A stretch of 64,000 nucleotides of DNA from Suillus spraguei (GCA_016800925.1 JABCPU010000187.1:1-64000); one strand, 5' to 3'. Positions 21,196-34,992 are shown, counted from the first letter of the stretch. The notes: generated from the sequence alone by a model not told the origin. Numbers and translations: made by a program.

Positions 21196-22536
21196 ATGCC
21201 AATCCTTGGGCTGGCTCCCTCTACCGCTCCAATAAAACCTGTGCATTTTGATCTTGAAAAAGTCATTCGGCCAAATATTCTTGCTCTCCATCCTTACCGA
21301 TGTGCACGCGATGACTACCAAGAGGGAATCCTCCTCGATGCAAATGAAAACGCTCTCGGACACTCTATTCCCAGATCATTCAACCATATTCAGCAGGATC
21401 TTTCCCCGATACCAGACGCAGACTTAAACCGATACCCTGATCCCTCTCATGATGGGATAAAATCTTGCATCGCATCTCTCAGATCGCTGCCCGGGAAGGA
21501 CCATGTCTTTCTTGGAGTTGGATCTGATGAGGTGATCGATCTATTGATGCGAATTTGCGTTGTACCCGCAAACGAGAAGATTTTGATCACCCCGCCAACT
21601 TATGGAATGTATTCTGTTTGCGCACAAGTGAATGATATCGGGCTAGTTCGATGTAACCTGAATCTTAGTGGCAGCGGGGGAGAGGGTGGAGAACACGGTC
21701 GATTCAGCTTGCTGGTTGATGATGTGAGTGTTACGTTTTGCATAATTTCTCAAGTAGCTAACGACATGAAGATAAAAGCGGCCATTCTGGCCGACCCTTC
21801 TATCAAACTTATTTTTCTCTGCTCACCAGGAAACCCTACGGGTACTCTCATTAGTCTGGCAGCTATCAAAGCAATATTGGACTACGAGCCATTCAAAGGG
21901 ATTGTTGTCGTCGATGAAGCGTATATCGATTTTGCTGGTGAGGGTGCCAGCGCCGTATCCTTAATCAAAGATTATGCGAATCTGTGCGTAATGCAAACTT
22001 TGAGCAAAAGCTTTGGCCTCGCTGCGATTAGGTGAGTACTTGTTCATCGGTACCTGTATGAATCATTAACAATTTCCCTCAGGCTCGGTATCGCCCTTGC
22101 ACAGCCGCCATTAATTCAAGTGCTCACAAACACAAAAGCCCCGTATAATATCTCCACACCGTCTGCTCAGTTAGCGATCGCTGCGCTGAGCAAAGAGGCA
22201 GTCCAATGCATGCGTTTAAAATGTCGAACGCTCGTAGAGTCACGGAATCAGCTACAGAAGTCTCTCGAAAATCTTTCTGCTCTCGGTATAGGAGACGTCA
22301 TTGGCGGAAATGATGCAAACTTCTTGGTGGTCCCTATCCTTCATAAAGAAACTAGACTTCCTGACAACGTTCGGGCAAACGCGCTTTATAAGGAGCTCGC
22401 CGAGAACAAGGGAGTTGTAGTGAGGTTCAGAGGGAAAGAGGCTGGATGTGAGGGGTGCTTGAGGATCACTGTTGGGACTGCCGAAGAGAACGGAATACTG
22501 CTTCGACAACTGCAGAGCGCCTTAAATGACTATTAG
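21196..22536 (+). CDS. HIS5: Histidinol-phosphate aminotransferase
   Basis: This enzyme is a PLP-dependent aminotransferase that converts imidazole-acetol phosphate and glutamate to histidinol phosphate in histidine synthesis. Three exons, 21196-21723, 21772-22031 and 22083-22536, give 413 residues. Motifs are LLDANENALG near the N-terminus, FLGVGSDEVIDLL, the substrate-binding FLCSPGNPTG, VVDEAYIDF, the PLP lysine Lys255 in TLSKSFGLAAIRLG, and the C-terminal arginine region LRITVGTAEEN. The first intron is 48 nt, a multiple of three and without a stop, so it could be read through as 16 extra residues; GTGAGT...AAG and the family alignment support splicing. The usual length for fungal enzymes is about 380-420 residues. 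Confidence 0.94.
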
Positions 22537-22824
22537 CTGCGCGAAGCTGTGCTCTTGTAGACTTTAGATGAGTCGACCTCTTCTCGAGGGGTTCATTTGC
22601 CAAATACAGACAGATTATTACGTGTCAGTATTATTGATGGCGGCGGTAATATGCTGGCACCGAACACCTACGGCGCAGCGCTCATTGACTTGATCTACCT
22701 GGCCTTCGCATGCTGAGGTTTCTTATTTCCATCATTTTTCCCTTAGTGCAACTCTCTGTTTGATATTATCAGCGTGCTGGACCTCACAGTAATTCTCATC
22801 GGTCACAACTAGAACTCCTTTAGA

Positions 22825-25800
22825 ATGGCGAAGCAAAAGTCCCTTACTCCTCAGGAGATCCTCCGTGCACGGAAAGTGCGAGAAGAACGAGAGAAGAATG
22901 CGCTACTTCCTCCAGGATTGTTAAACCACGGTAATACTTGTTTCATGAACTCTGTGTTGCAGGGTGTGAGTTTTGTTTCATCTTCTGTCTCATTGAACGA
23001 TGAGCATATTCTAATAACTTTCTCTGTAGCTAATCGCTACGCAACATCTATCTCGTCTTGTCCTGTTTCAGGATATCCCTCCCGCAGTGCAGTTGTCTGC
23101 ATCAATTTCAGTGGCATCCCACCGATCACCTGAGTTAACAAATGGACACGGTCTAGCAGGGCCTTATGAACGACCTTGGACCCCTGGGTTACCTATTGGA
23201 GATCGGTTTGTGACGCTCTTGCGGCAGGCGTGGGATATCCAAGATAAGCGGCAAAGAAATTACTTGAAGCCAAAGTAAGCGTTGAGGTGGTGAAGCAGAA
23301 TTATCGCTCATCGCTTGATTTCAGAGAACTTTTAGCATCCATTGGCCAGAAATACGACCAATATCTAGACTTTCGCCAGCAAGATGCGCACGAATTCCTT
23401 AGACATCTACTTGATGCAATGCAGATGGAGGAGGTTGATGTGAGTGACAGCAATATTATATCAACTTGTTCACTTGTTGACATATCGTAGATCATCAAAA
23501 AGCGACAGCCTTCTATCAAGCGCAAGAAGAGAAAACGCTCTTCTGCGAAGGCACATGCTTCGCCGAATATTGACACTCATGATCGTTTACATGTTGGTCA
23601 ATCACCGTTAGGACAAATCACCAGCGCGCCAGATGCTAATCCATCGCCCCCAAAGGAAGAGACGTTGGCACCGTTTGTTGACATGCTTTTCGGGGGTAAG
23701 TTGGCCAGCATCTTGGTGTGTCAGGCTTGCAAACACGTTTCCCACACATACGAGGACTTCAACGACCTCAGTTTAAGCATCAAGGCTGAGGACTATGCTC
23801 GCGAACGTAAGCGGGATAAGCTGAAGCAGCTCGCCAAGAAACTGCGCAATATATCCGGAACGGCACTCAGCGTCATTCCTGTCCAGCGTTCTTCTTCAGT
23901 CCCGGCTACTCCGCATAGAGCTTCGACATTGGAGAATACAGAAGCTGCAGATCCTCATAGACGACGTAGTATTGACTTGGCGGATGTCGAGGTGGCCGCT
24001 GTGGTGGATAAGCCTGCGGACGAGACCAACAATGAAACTATTACTGGAACAGATCCGTCTCTATCCCAACACGAACTACATCTCGGACATCACCCTGACA
24101 CTGCCCTTCATCACCCGCCGGAATCTGACAATTCGCCCGCTGCAACTCCTGACTTCCGTGTCGACGAGACTCCAGAAGCTGAAACCCCACACAAGGGACG
24201 AGAACATGTAGAGATTAGCGAACCCTCTTTAGGCCAAAATCGTGAGAAAAGGGAGAAGTCGGAAAGCTGGTCGAAGCTTGGACGAAGAATTAGCGTATCA
24301 GTTGGGCTCACCAAGCAATCCAGGGAGGATCGACGTCGCTCACAAGCAGAGAAGAAAGCCAGAAATGACGCTCCGCATCAGCGTAACGCAAAGGACGATG
24401 ACTTATACCCTCCGTCTCCATCTCTTCACACTACAGTACCCGCCGTCCAGCCTATCGACTCTCCTGACATAAATGTTGAACGAGAGCCGACATCTCTTAG
24501 TGCTGTGAACGACCTGCTGCATGCGCAACTAGCGGCGGTTAAGCGGTCGTGGTCGCCAGTGCAAAAGTCGTCACCTTCACCTCCAGTCTCTTCTACTCCC
24601 CGTTTTCCTCTCATCCCTCGCCAACCCGCTCCTTCCATCACGAGAAAACGTTCAAAAACTCCCAGACCGCCGAAAATGAATGCTGAAGAAGCAGCTTATC
24701 TTCGTGATATCCTGGCCGATATTAATCCAGGAGCTGCAAATCCATTTTCCATCTTCAAGCAGGCGAAGGACCACTCTAATACAGGCCCTTCTACTACTCA
24801 AAGTATGTTTTTGAAAATCCCTCAACTTGGCGGTCTGGAAGAATGTTTGAGATTATTTACCTCGGTCGAGGTTCTCGACGGAGAGAACATGGTGAAATGT
24901 CATCGTTGTTGGAAGATCGCCAATGGCCTTTATGAACCTAGGTCGCGCGGCCAGAATCAGGAGTCCGATTCGTGCACTGACAGCGACGATGAAAACGAGA
25001 GCTTAGATGATGATGAGCCTATCCATATGCCACACCCCAATGGGAGCGCACATCACACACCAATGCCAAATCGCTCCTATTGTCCCAGGTTGTCAATATC
25101 TCCCTTAAGTTCTGCTACTTCCTTGCATGATACCCCCGTTAGTCACGATACCCTCAGATCATCCTCGGGTGACACAACCCTTGATACCTCTAATGGCTCA
25201 CACAACATTAAATCTCTACCACCCTCCTTGGAGCTGGCGGGCGATGATCATTCACCCTCTACATCAACACCTCATCCTGGAACATACGTCGGTCTTCCTA
25301 TTCCATCGATATCTACTACCGCTCCGGAGTCGCCAATGTCTATTAAGACAGCCAGACCCATTATGACGAAGTCGCCTACTGATACATCGCAGGCTTCCCT
25401 GGATGCTCCCGCATCACAGCACAACAGGGAGAAACACCGTGTCAATACGACGGAGAGCGAGGGCTGTTCTGACGAGGAAAGTGGGACATCTGCTAATTTA
25501 TCTGCTTACTCGGACGTTTCTTCTGCTGCTGTATCACCGGCAGTATCGCCAAACGTCTCCCAAGAGAATCTCACAGTCTCTCAGACACCTCACGCTCCAC
25601 TACAACCGCTTTCAAAGACTCCTGATTCCACAGGTGTCCCTCTGTCGAAGAAAGTGATCATGCGAGCGGCATATAAACGCTATCTTATTGCCACGCCCCC
25701 GCCAGTTCTTGTCATTCATTTGAAACGCTTTCAGCAAATGTCCAAAGTTCCCATCATGTCTTTTTCCTCCAGTTTTAAGAAGCTCGAGGATTACATATCT

Positions 25801-26212
25801 TTTCCAGAATACCTTGACATTGCGGCCTACTTGGCACCCAAACGGGAACAGTATGTGGATGCCAAGTCAGGGCATACTCGCGGTCGGAGCAAACGTCCAG
25901 AGCGGTGCATGTATAGGTTATATGCCGTAGTCGTACATATTGGGAACATGGTGAGAACCACATCAGTCGATTGAGGAGTCTTACAGCTCATTACTGAATT
26001 CATAGCTTGGCGGTCACTATATTGCATACACTGCCCTCCCCACGAAGGAAGATGAACAACCGACGTTATCGGTGACTGGATCCGAGAGCTCAGCTCACAC
26101 AGATCAACCGCATCGCGACTGGGCGTATATCAGTGATACTACCGTGCGGCTATCCTCTTTGGACGAGGTCTTAAAGAGCAAAGCATATATTTGCATGTAC
26201 GAGAGGATATAA
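22825..26212 (+). CDS. Ubiquitin-specific protease (USP/UBP family, C19)
   Basis: The predicted deubiquitinase is a 1055-residue cysteine protease. Exons: 22825-22965, 23030-23274, 23325-23439, 23491-25950, 26006-26212. The Cys box is GLLNHGNTCFMNSVLQ with catalytic Cys39; the QQDAHEFLRHLLD motif follows; the zinc-like CxxC pairs are CQACKHVSHTYEDF and KCHRCWK. The His box is GGHYIAYT (His991), and the third catalytic residue is in WAYISDTTV (Asp1031). A long low-complexity Ser/Pro/Thr-rich insertion of about 550 residues (roughly residues 215-780) separates the two halves of the domain. Layout suggests the USP16/USP45-Ubp16 group, but I do not assign a symbol. Part of exon 4 and the following intron are copied at 58520-59715. 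Confidence 0.92.
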
Positions 26213-27859
26213 ATCTGACTTAACGTCTTTCGTTCGCTAGTGTGTTCTCCACTGTCAGCATCTCGCTATGTTGTGCTATAACATCCCAAGCGCAGTCGCA
26301 GCAGTTGGTTTTCTGGTATCTTTATCCTTTTTGCTTGTCAGAAGGACGGTGTCTGTTTTATCTACATAATAGAGCTATATAGCTTATACTTGTAAGCCGA
26401 AGGATTTTGTTTCATAGACAATACTCATCTTTAATCTCTCTGTACCGTAGTTTTTTTCAATGGAACAAGCAACTGAGAGCGGTGAGTCTCTGAGTAAGAT
26501 CTTGTTAATGAATGACATTACGCTTGGTGGGAACATTGGTGAGTAGATTATTAACCTAGTAGAAAAAGATCGGACATTCGCTAATTTCGTTGCACAAAAA
26601 AAGGATGTCGGAAATGATGAGTGTCAGTTTAAATGTAACCCACAGTCATTACACTTGATGCATTCTCATCGTGGTGGCGACGTACATCCGATATTGCGCT
26701 AACATGCGCCCCGTGCGGCGTGTACACGGTGTATCAGCTTCACGATTCGCTTACCTCTATCTCTCCCTTGCCAAACTCCAGCTCCTTCATATGGATAAAA
26801 GTCATCGTTAGGCAATCGTAGTAGTTACTCCGAAAGATCATCTAATTCCAGATCGCCGAAGGACAGCGGCCTTACTTTTACATTTTGTACCACGTCTAGA
26901 TGGTGGGCAGAGGGAAACGAGGAAACTATCGATAACGATGAAGTGAAGTAGGTTATACGAACTGTAAAAAGTACCGTTGACCAAAGGTGGCGGCACAGCC
27001 GAAGGCCTTCCCGTTTTGATCAAAGTTTATGTATTTGTATATCGGGGTCAGTAGCGTTCGGCGTCCGACTTATCAGTAATATTTCCCACTAGCCAGTGAC
27101 AGTTGACGTGAGCTGCTTCAGGGATGTTGGTACTTACCGCACGAGGGGGATCATCAACGCAGGCTCGTAAACCGATATGCACCCAAGACCTTGCAGGGTA
27201 GCTTCAGTGCGAGGTACAATCTCAGCCTATCCCTTAATGTGACAAAACTTTCACTCCGTCTTATATTCGTCTCCAATTTAAATATCGACCATGGCACTGC
27301 ACTCTGAATCTTATCGATATTGTTGTCCATCAACAATCCTTTTGTACCACGAAGAGAGGTAGGTCTCTCTTCGCATGACCAGCATATTTCGAGGCTGAAG
27401 CCCAATTGTGTCCAGCGCTGCGTGCGAGAGCATGACCGATTGACATGGCATCTCAACAGGTACCTTACATATTGTGGGACTACGCCAATCGGCCGGTCTT
27501 CGTAGCCCTGCAGGTTGTCATTACTGGCTAGAAATGCGATAGACGATCCTATAATCTCAAAGGCATGTACAAATAATGCTCCCGCATCACATAAATGGTT
27601 GGCCTCCAACGTCTGCATGTAAAACGTGTCACAATACGTTCTTCGTACGTGTTTCATTTTACATACACATACACTACCACTCATCCTACACGTTGTCTTT
27701 TTGTTCTCTTTGTCCTTCAACCGAGAAGACTGAGGTGAGTTCTTCCATTTACGAATCTACCATACAGTATCTAATAACCTACATAGTTTCTTCCTCGTTC
27801 CTAGTTACTATTTCGTTTAAGAAAACTTACCATTATCCTTATCCTGTCCTATCAGATAA
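26213..27859. other. Intergenic, 1.6 kb, no recognised gene
   Basis: The longest frame, 27154-27720 on the minus strand (188 codons), shows no domain, signal or splice pattern and is probably chance. Nothing repetitive was noticed. Confidence 0.4.
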
Positions 27860-29074
27860 ATGGAATCCAACTGCACTCGACTAGTCGGTGAGTTGACAAT
27901 AGCCATCATGTTATGTTCTTCTGTTCATGATCCTTTGGAAGTCGCGGGATCTGTATCCCATGGCGTTGCTATCATCTGTACCATATTCAGGCTTGTTTAC
28001 AGAGGTTGGACGCGCCACATCTGGTGGGAAGACGCATGGGCAGCAGTTTCACTGATATCAGATGGTAGCTCTATCCTTGCACGCTGATTTATTTAGATAA
28101 CTAATCACTGTTAACCCCCAGTTGTCTGCCTGGTATGCGTCTGGACCCCCTCGACAGATTGTTAGTAGACTGCTTGACTCCTCCAAGATCTGCCTCACAT
28201 TCATGTCAGTACCATCCTGGGTCCTCGCAGTGGCTTTAACCTCCGTTTTGTGGTGCATATCATAGCTTATTCATCACATACATTCCTAACTGACTGGTGC
28301 AGGGCGGCACGCATGAGTGTCATTTTTTGCATCATCAGAATCGCCAACCATTCAGGGTGCAGGGTCCAGAAATGGATCACTCATCTCATTGCAGTATCAT
28401 TTGTGTGCATGTGGATCACACTGCTGGTTCAGAAGGTCAACGTGTGCATATTCCAGGCGTGCCATATGTCCGAGCCTGTGGCAGTCTCGCAACTGATCAG
28501 TCAGTACCTCTTTGTCATTCTATGGCTGCGTAGTCCTCAAGTTATTGATTCCGTGGCACAGCGGACGTTATTGCAGATTCTTCTCTTGTCATTGCGCCAC
28601 TGCAGTTATGGAAAAATGTAGGGCTCTCACGTAGCAGAAAAATATTGGTCCTGTCCTCATTTGGCGCATCGATTCTAATCACTGCTATCACCATCCCCCA
28701 CTCTGTGGTTCTCATTCTCTTCAGCTCCATGACAATTACTACGCTCATATTTGCGCATGTCAAGGTAAGCGACCTCCATTCCTCGCATCCTTCGGTAATA
28801 TCTGACAGACGTTTAGGCTGCTGTCAGTCTTATCGTTTGCAACCTCTTGGTGATTGTTACCTTTGCATATCGCGTATTTTCGAAAGAAACTTGTGATCTC
28901 GACCAGTCTTTCACATCCCCCGAAATATTCTCGACTGTCATCATGACACAGTTCCCCATGAGCACGTACACTAGCACATCATTATATGGACATGAAGGAA
29001 CAATCTCGACACACATAAAAACGGGGCAGACGACGCTGAAGCCGGATGAGACAAGCATGATGAGCGCTGAATAG
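27860..29074 (+). CDS. Putative multi-pass (rhodopsin-like) membrane protein
   Basis: The reading pieces are strongly hydrophobic and together predict about seven membrane helices. Conserved-looking pieces are GWTRHIWWEDAWAAVSLISD (near 27860-28064), SAWYASGPPRQI (near 28130), RMSVIFCIIRIANHS and IAVSFVCMWITLLVQKV (28306-28500), DVIADSSLVIAPLQLWK (28562-28615), ILVLSSFGASILI (28645-28763) and a last exon from about 28816 to the TGA at 29074 with a polar C-terminal tail. The W-WEDAWA box and helix order resemble the fungal integral-membrane family often annotated as rhodopsin-like. Introns at 28501-28560 and 28764-28815 keep the frame; the joints around 28064-28305 are uncertain and the gene may carry a lesion there. 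Ligand and role are unknown. Confidence 0.6.
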
Positions 29075-30788
29075 GGTACTTACAGGATGGCTGGAAACAT
29101 GAAGGATGGCAAGCAATAATCGATAGCGAAGGAAGCTGCCAATCATGATAGCAGCGCGTTTTTGTTTTTTTCATCTTACTGCATGTACATATATGTAATT
29201 ATTGTCTTAATTTATCATGCATGAATTCAAACTGATCAGGATATAGGAGCCCAAAGTAATCTTTGTATGCCCTCATGGTCTTGGAGGTGAGAGCTTTGGC
29301 TACGTGGTCAAACCTGCCAGCCAGTGGTACTCGTGGTCCGCAAGAAAAAAATATGCTCTTGGCCAAAACTGTTATTGGGAGAACGTTGCTCACCAAGACT
29401 TTAACTTGTTCCAGACAAGACCTCGTACCAACTTATTGAGGTGCGGGAGGTGATACTTTGAACATGGAAAGAAGCCCTGAGAAGAGGAGCTCTATGCCTC
29501 AGTTTTACAGCCATGCAGTTGCCTGGAGATTCCTTAAGTGACCAAATTTCCAACAGGTCAAAGTACCGGGTCGCAGTGGTTGTCACATTCGCATTTTTGA
29601 AACTCGGTGATTGTGTAGTATTGTCTACACACAAACAAGCATGGCTTATCCTTGTTACGACCTGTGATCGTTTTGCACTCCACATGGTCCGTAAGCAAAC
29701 ATTCTGTGACCCGCATGTCCAGAACTCGCTAGATTGCGCAAAGTACTCACTAGCTTGGGCGCAGCGGTGGCTGATGATCTAATGCGGCGGCTGTCCCAGT
29801 TATCACTGCGGCAGACACCGTAGTGATGAGTGAGATGAACCTCATAATTGCAATTCAAGAGAGCCTCAGCTAAGGCCTGATGTGTTTTTGTTACCGTGTC
29901 AAAAGCTCCTCGGTTGTATATGCGAATACTCACATATCCCGTGCTCAGTGCTGGAATAGATGTCAACGCTTCGTGATAGTCTCTTTTAGGCGTCACATCA
30001 TGATACAGATCTATAATCGAGAGCTTGAGCTAGCACACGTCCAATGACTATGGATTACTCATATTTATAGTTGAGGTCAGCATGCGTCAAGGATATATGT
30101 TGCATATAAAAATGAAAAGATGGTACCTTTGTTTTGAGCTTGAATCTGCTAGATTGGCACTGTTTAACCAGTGCTGCTGCTGTACTGCTATATGATGCTT
30201 TGTGAATCGTGATGCCGCAGGGACTTAGTCAAAAGTTAGTTCCTCGCGAGCACAGGGTAGTAAACCGCAGCCTGTAGGAGGTTAATACAACGGATGAAAC
30301 ATCGGAAGATAAGACACACAATCACAACCTTCCACCATACATCTGCAGGCGGGGTGTAACAAGGCACGAGCGGAGGAATAGAGCTTTTGTCTTTGAGCAA
30401 GCGGCCGACGTGGCGAGGCGCTTCTTGCCTCCGCGCACGAGTACCGTTGAATTCTCGTGATACTCATTTCATTGACCACTCTTTCGCTTTTCTTCCAATG
30501 CACTCGATTCTAGTGCCTCGCTCTCCTCAAATACGTACCACAAGAGCCCAGAGGACACCTACAGTTCAGTTACATTGAGGTGGCCCACCATCCCTCTGTA
30601 CGGTTCATAGCTGTCTGAGGTGAGGCTTCGTGCGTGCTCGACCGAAACGTCCCGTTCGATCTTGTAATAGTATTTACTTCCAGTATTTGTCTAGTATACC
30701 AATGACTTGATCACATCTAAGTGAACATCACAAATGTAAACAAGATGGGACTGGACGTAGCTCAAGAGAAAGGAAATAAACCTCATGC
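29075..30788. other. Intergenic, 1.7 kb, no recognised gene
   Basis: Minus-strand frames between 29400 and 30000 (for example GAFDTVTKTHQALAEALL) might be remnants of an old gene, but I do not recognise a family and the frame is broken. Nothing else seen. Confidence 0.35.
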
Positions 30789-31983
30789 CTATGCAAGGGG
30801 AGTCGCGACCCAAGCAAAAACTTCTTGTCTCCCTTTCGCAATCTCGCCTTTCTCACCAGAGCTTGAGTACGCAACCCGAAGACGCTCCGTAGCCAGTTCA
30901 TCTAGTAATTCCAGGTTCTTCGGTGCACTAGTATTCGATGAAGACTTCAGGTTCTCGTTTTGTGCTATCCGACGAGCACACTGTTTTCGATGTTCAACTC
31001 AACAGGCAGTTCATGCGAGGAGAAAAAAAACTCACGAGTTTCACGCCAAACCACGCTCGCACGGTGATCCCGAGGGGCGTGGATTCTTGCAAAAGTTGTT
31101 CTGAATCGTCAGCGTCGGTCATGTCGACGACGGTGAGGAACATCTTGATGGCGAGGTAAAAGTCTTCGGAGGTATAGGCCGTCTCGGCGGCTTGGAGAAC
31201 GTAGAAGGGGTTCTGGGGAGTCAGGAGCAGAACGTGTGAGAGCGCCTGGAGGGAGTGGTCATATCTATGCGAGCGAATAAAATGAATAAGACGTGTGATA
31301 GTATTGTAGAATGGAGACGCACTGGTTACACGACGCATAAATATCTGCGAGTTCTAACCACCCTTCGACATCTGTATAGAACGTGTCCAATAACTGCATG
31401 AGTTCGTTCACAGCCTTTTCGACCTTGCCTGTTCTCCTTAGGACCGATATTCGCCGCTTCCAGATCGCCTGTAGTGAGAGTAAGCACACGAAAGACACGT
31501 ATATGACAACACGCACAACATTGGCGGAGTCGGCGTCAAGTATGTCGGCGTAGTATTTAAGGGCTGTTTCTGGAGGCTCTGTAGCTTCCATTCGGATACC
31601 TATGAGACAGTCGATGCGTGGGGAATTGGGGAATTTATCGGCAATGAGCTGGAGGCATTGCTATGTAGAAATGGGGTTGAGCTTGGGGTGAGGTCAGTAC
31701 GTAGGACAGTGGAAAAGGACACACATCTGCTACGTCAAGTCGTCCGACGTCTATTGAGGCTAATACCAATTGTTCTAGAGAAGTCCAGCCTGCAGGAAGA
31801 CCGGAATGACTTGAGTTCAGATAACAGGCATGGACGAGTACGAAACGGCTTGCCGTCGTCTCCCAACTTTTTAAAACCGCTTTTCTGAAGCACTAAAAGT
31901 CCATCGCGGAATATATCTTGCGAAGCGCGCGTGTTGTTGGCACGATACGTAGCTAATCGTTCCAAAGCCGACTGTAAACTCAT
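30789..31983 (-). CDS. EMC2: ER membrane protein complex subunit 2 (TPR protein)
   Basis: Emc2 is the cytosolic TPR subunit of the EMC insertase, which places tail-anchored and multi-pass proteins in the ER membrane. Six exons, 31983-31854, 31789-31725, 31660-31517, 31468-31323, 31264-31036 and 30980-30789, give 301 residues. TPR helices are visible: EQLVLASIDVGRLDVADQCL, PETALKYYADILDADSANV, AIWKRRISVLRRTGKVEKAV, VEGWLELADIYASCNQYDHS, NPFYVLQAAETAYTSEDFYL. The length fits the family (about 290-310). The first intron has a GC donor (GCAAGC) with a normal CTGCAG acceptor, the only GC-AG intron I saw here. The joints keep the frame throughout. Confidence 0.93.
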
Positions 31984-32516
31984 GAGTATATGTAGGAAAG
32001 ACCAGTGTCACGTGTACTATGTGTGACGACTTGATTTCCTCTTAAGGTAGAAGACAGCATATTTCGACCAACCTCACGTGATAATCGTGACGAATGAGTG
32101 ACATTGAGCTGTAAATCTATTGACAATTCAGCAACACCACTTCTCGGAAATCTGTTCCACCATTCGCTAGATAAATCGAAAACAAAAATTTTCGCGGTTT
32201 CAGAATAGAATTACTTGCAGAAATGAGAGAGTTAATAGTTAATTACAGTTCTGCGCACAACAATAGAGGTTCATGTCGTTGTAATGCATTATTTGCTGTA
32301 CTTGTAGCACACCTGTGATGCATTCTTGCTACAATTGCAGCGCTCTCCCCTCCCCTGCCAATGCTGCCTGCTAATAGGGACGTTCAAAGTTGGGCGCCCA
32401 CGCCCACGCCTACGCCCACAACCCCCTCGCCCATATACCACTACCCATTTTGTACTTGAACGAATGTATTATATAATCAATGATAACTTAACACTACCGA
32501 AACCACATTACACTCA
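31984..32516. other. EMC2 promoter region and transposon flank
   Basis: 32044-32085 contains a 40-base stretch (reverse complement of GGTTGGTCGAAATATGCTGT and neighbours) that recurs at 40142-40183 with few changes, just beyond the IS630-like relic. The remainder shows no gene. Confidence 0.4.
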
Positions 32517-33197
32517 ATGGCACGTCTCCGAACATCACGCGAGCAATACCTTCACTCGTATCTCTTGCTTATGGTTCTTCGCACTTTGTGTCAGCCAGAT
32601 ATGACCCTCGAAGAGGCAGCAGCACAGCAGCATTGCAACTTATCTTGCATTCTTGCTATTCAACAAACTCGTTATCTTCAAGTGCGCTCCCCTGTTGCAA
32701 AAGCCAGCACCCTGCACCTTGCTTGGGAATACGCAAAATCACCATCTGATCATAATCACTTTATTCACATGCTCCGTATTTCTCCAATGACATTTCAAGT
32801 CCTGCTTGATCTGATTGAAGGTCATCCAGTTTTGTCCAATAATTCCAACAATGCACATGCACCTGTTCAGACTCAGCTTGCTGTCACTCTCTATTGAATG
32901 GGTAGATATGGCAATGGTGCCTCAGTACTGGACATTGCTTGCCTTGCAGGAATTTCTGAGGGCACAGTGGAGTTGTTGTTGTTCATGCAACGATGCTTCC
33001 ATGCAATTCAATCTTTGCATGACACTTTTGTATGCTTACCAACTGCTGAAGAAAAGGAGGTTGAGAAATCATGGATAGATGACCGGCTCAAATTCCGAGG
33101 AACTCGGAGGGAAGGTTGGGTGATGTATGATGGTGTAATGAACATATTGGCGCTGGCCTTAAAACCCTACCTTTTGACACTCATCTCACGTCTATAG
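32517..33197 (+). pseudogene. Harbinger/PIF-type transposase, N-terminal relic
   Basis: The frame reads a leading helical region, then LRISPMTFQVLLDLIEGHPV and, after an in-frame TGA at 32895-32897, MGRYGNGASVLDIACLAGIS with a HTH-like character, then EKSWIDDRL and GWVMYDG, where the first catalytic Asp (D-G) should lie. After that the sequence degenerates. The TGA stands where related proteins have Arg, so it is a likely CGA-to-TGA change. It resembles, in order and in wording (PVLSNNSNN versus PIFHNNSNN), the better preserved transposase at 46768-48678. Confidence 0.75.
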
Positions 33198-34992
33198 GAG
33201 TTACCACTTGTCCATGGCCATCTTACCCCTTTAGCACTTCCGGTGGCATCCCATGCTTACCGCACACTGTACTGACTGCTGCACCACATTCCACATACCG
33301 ATGTCCTCCCATGTCCTTGCCGCGTCCACATAGCTCCATTTGGTGCATCATTTGTTTTATGTTTGTTATCACTGATTCCATGGCAAGTCTTATTACATGT
33401 TGCCTCGTGCCGCAGCACCTCGCACTATGTTTACATATGGCGGTTACTACACTTGAGCGCTACTTATCTCGCCTAGAGTATTCCGAATACATACAATTTA
33501 GGATATAAGCACCGCATACCCCACATGATACAGTACCTGATTTTACCCCATTGCATGTACTATAGGTCAGGATTATTGTCTAGCTCTGGATCTACCCAGT
33601 AGTAGACTTAGTCTATAAAGTTCCTTATCACTTGTTAATCAATCACGCTCATTCTCCATTACTGCTGGCATACCACTAGACTTTTGATTGCTATTTTGAC
33701 TGAACTTCTCAGCACCACTACTTTACTGCTGAAAGTACCAGCCTTCTTTACTGTTTCTTCACACCGCTTGTAACCTTACCACTACCGCTGATATCACGCT
33801 CTCACCGCTCGCTCAATGTTACTGTTTCAAGTATTATCTCGACTAAGGTAGCTCCACTACATACAACGCTAGTTCCGGCGGCATCATCCTAATGCGGCAA
33901 CTTACCGCTGACTACAATGCTACATTTCACATTGGTTTGACTTGAACTTGACCATACTGACAGGCATCCCCCTTTAGGGTCAAATGCTCTTGTTTTGCAA
34001 GTGAAGCAGACTAGATGGAGCGCAAGACTCACATACTAACTTAGGAGGTAGTTTATCTACAGCCCAGGTTAGGTTGTATCTTTACAATGAACAATTGTTG
34101 TTCTGCATACTAAGCCAGGTCTCAATGGAGATGCATATTACACACAAAGTCAAACTATGGACTGAATCTACAGGTATTATATTACACAGTTTTTCTAAAC
34201 AATATTGAAGGAAAGAATTTGAACTGCTCAACAATCTCGTCTGCGTAATGTTAGAATTATCCTGATGGAAAGTAAGTAACATACCCCAAATACACTGTGC
34301 TTTCGGAGTTGTGGTTGCGTTGGGTCCATCAGCGGGACATAGCATTTGAAAAATTCATTGTTGGAGACATTGCTGTTTGCATCAGATTGGATCCCTTCAC
34401 CAGTTGTTCAGACATTGAGCATGCACCTTGTATTTTTTGTTAAGCTGAGCAGAATTGTAGGCTGGAAAATAGTGAAAAAAGCACAACACTCACTACTCGT
34501 ACTTTCATTTCACTCGGTCCCCCATTGCAACAGCATTCTGGCTGTGCAATTGGGAAAAATGGCAGCTGCCATGCGCTGATATACCATCACTTTGCTATCT
34601 CCTGACGTGTTCTGGCACAGAAACATCATATCTTGTATCACATATGACAACTTTGACTCACTGACCTCGCCCTTCTTCCGTTTGCCTAGAAGCACGACTC
34701 TGTTCTCGAAAGTTCGATCTGTACCAATAGCTGCCAGACCAAGCTGGTCCAGACAATCTCCGGGATTGTGATGCTGTTATCTTCTTCTTCACCATATGCG
34801 CAGACTAGATCTGATTGATGGTGAGTAGAAGGTAACAAACAATAATTTTTTACAATTACTTTTGTATTATCTAATTATGCAAACTATGTTTTAGGTGACG
34901 ACGCCTCGAATGGGGTGGCCCCAACTTTGAACGTCCCTATGTATGGTGGATCACTTGTGCATCCTCCAATGCATCTTTTGATGCATCCCACC
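33198..34992. other. Transposon debris, no recognised gene
   Basis: 33200-33950 is C/T-rich and contains no open frame of note; it may be the remaining part of the Harbinger relic or an old LTR. Broken frames at 34082-34345 (minus) and 34346-34579 (plus) have no recognisable domain. Confidence 0.35.

Noticed and set aside
27154..27720. 188-codon minus-strand ORF
   Set aside because: No domain, no signal peptide, no family resemblance and unusual composition; treated as chance.
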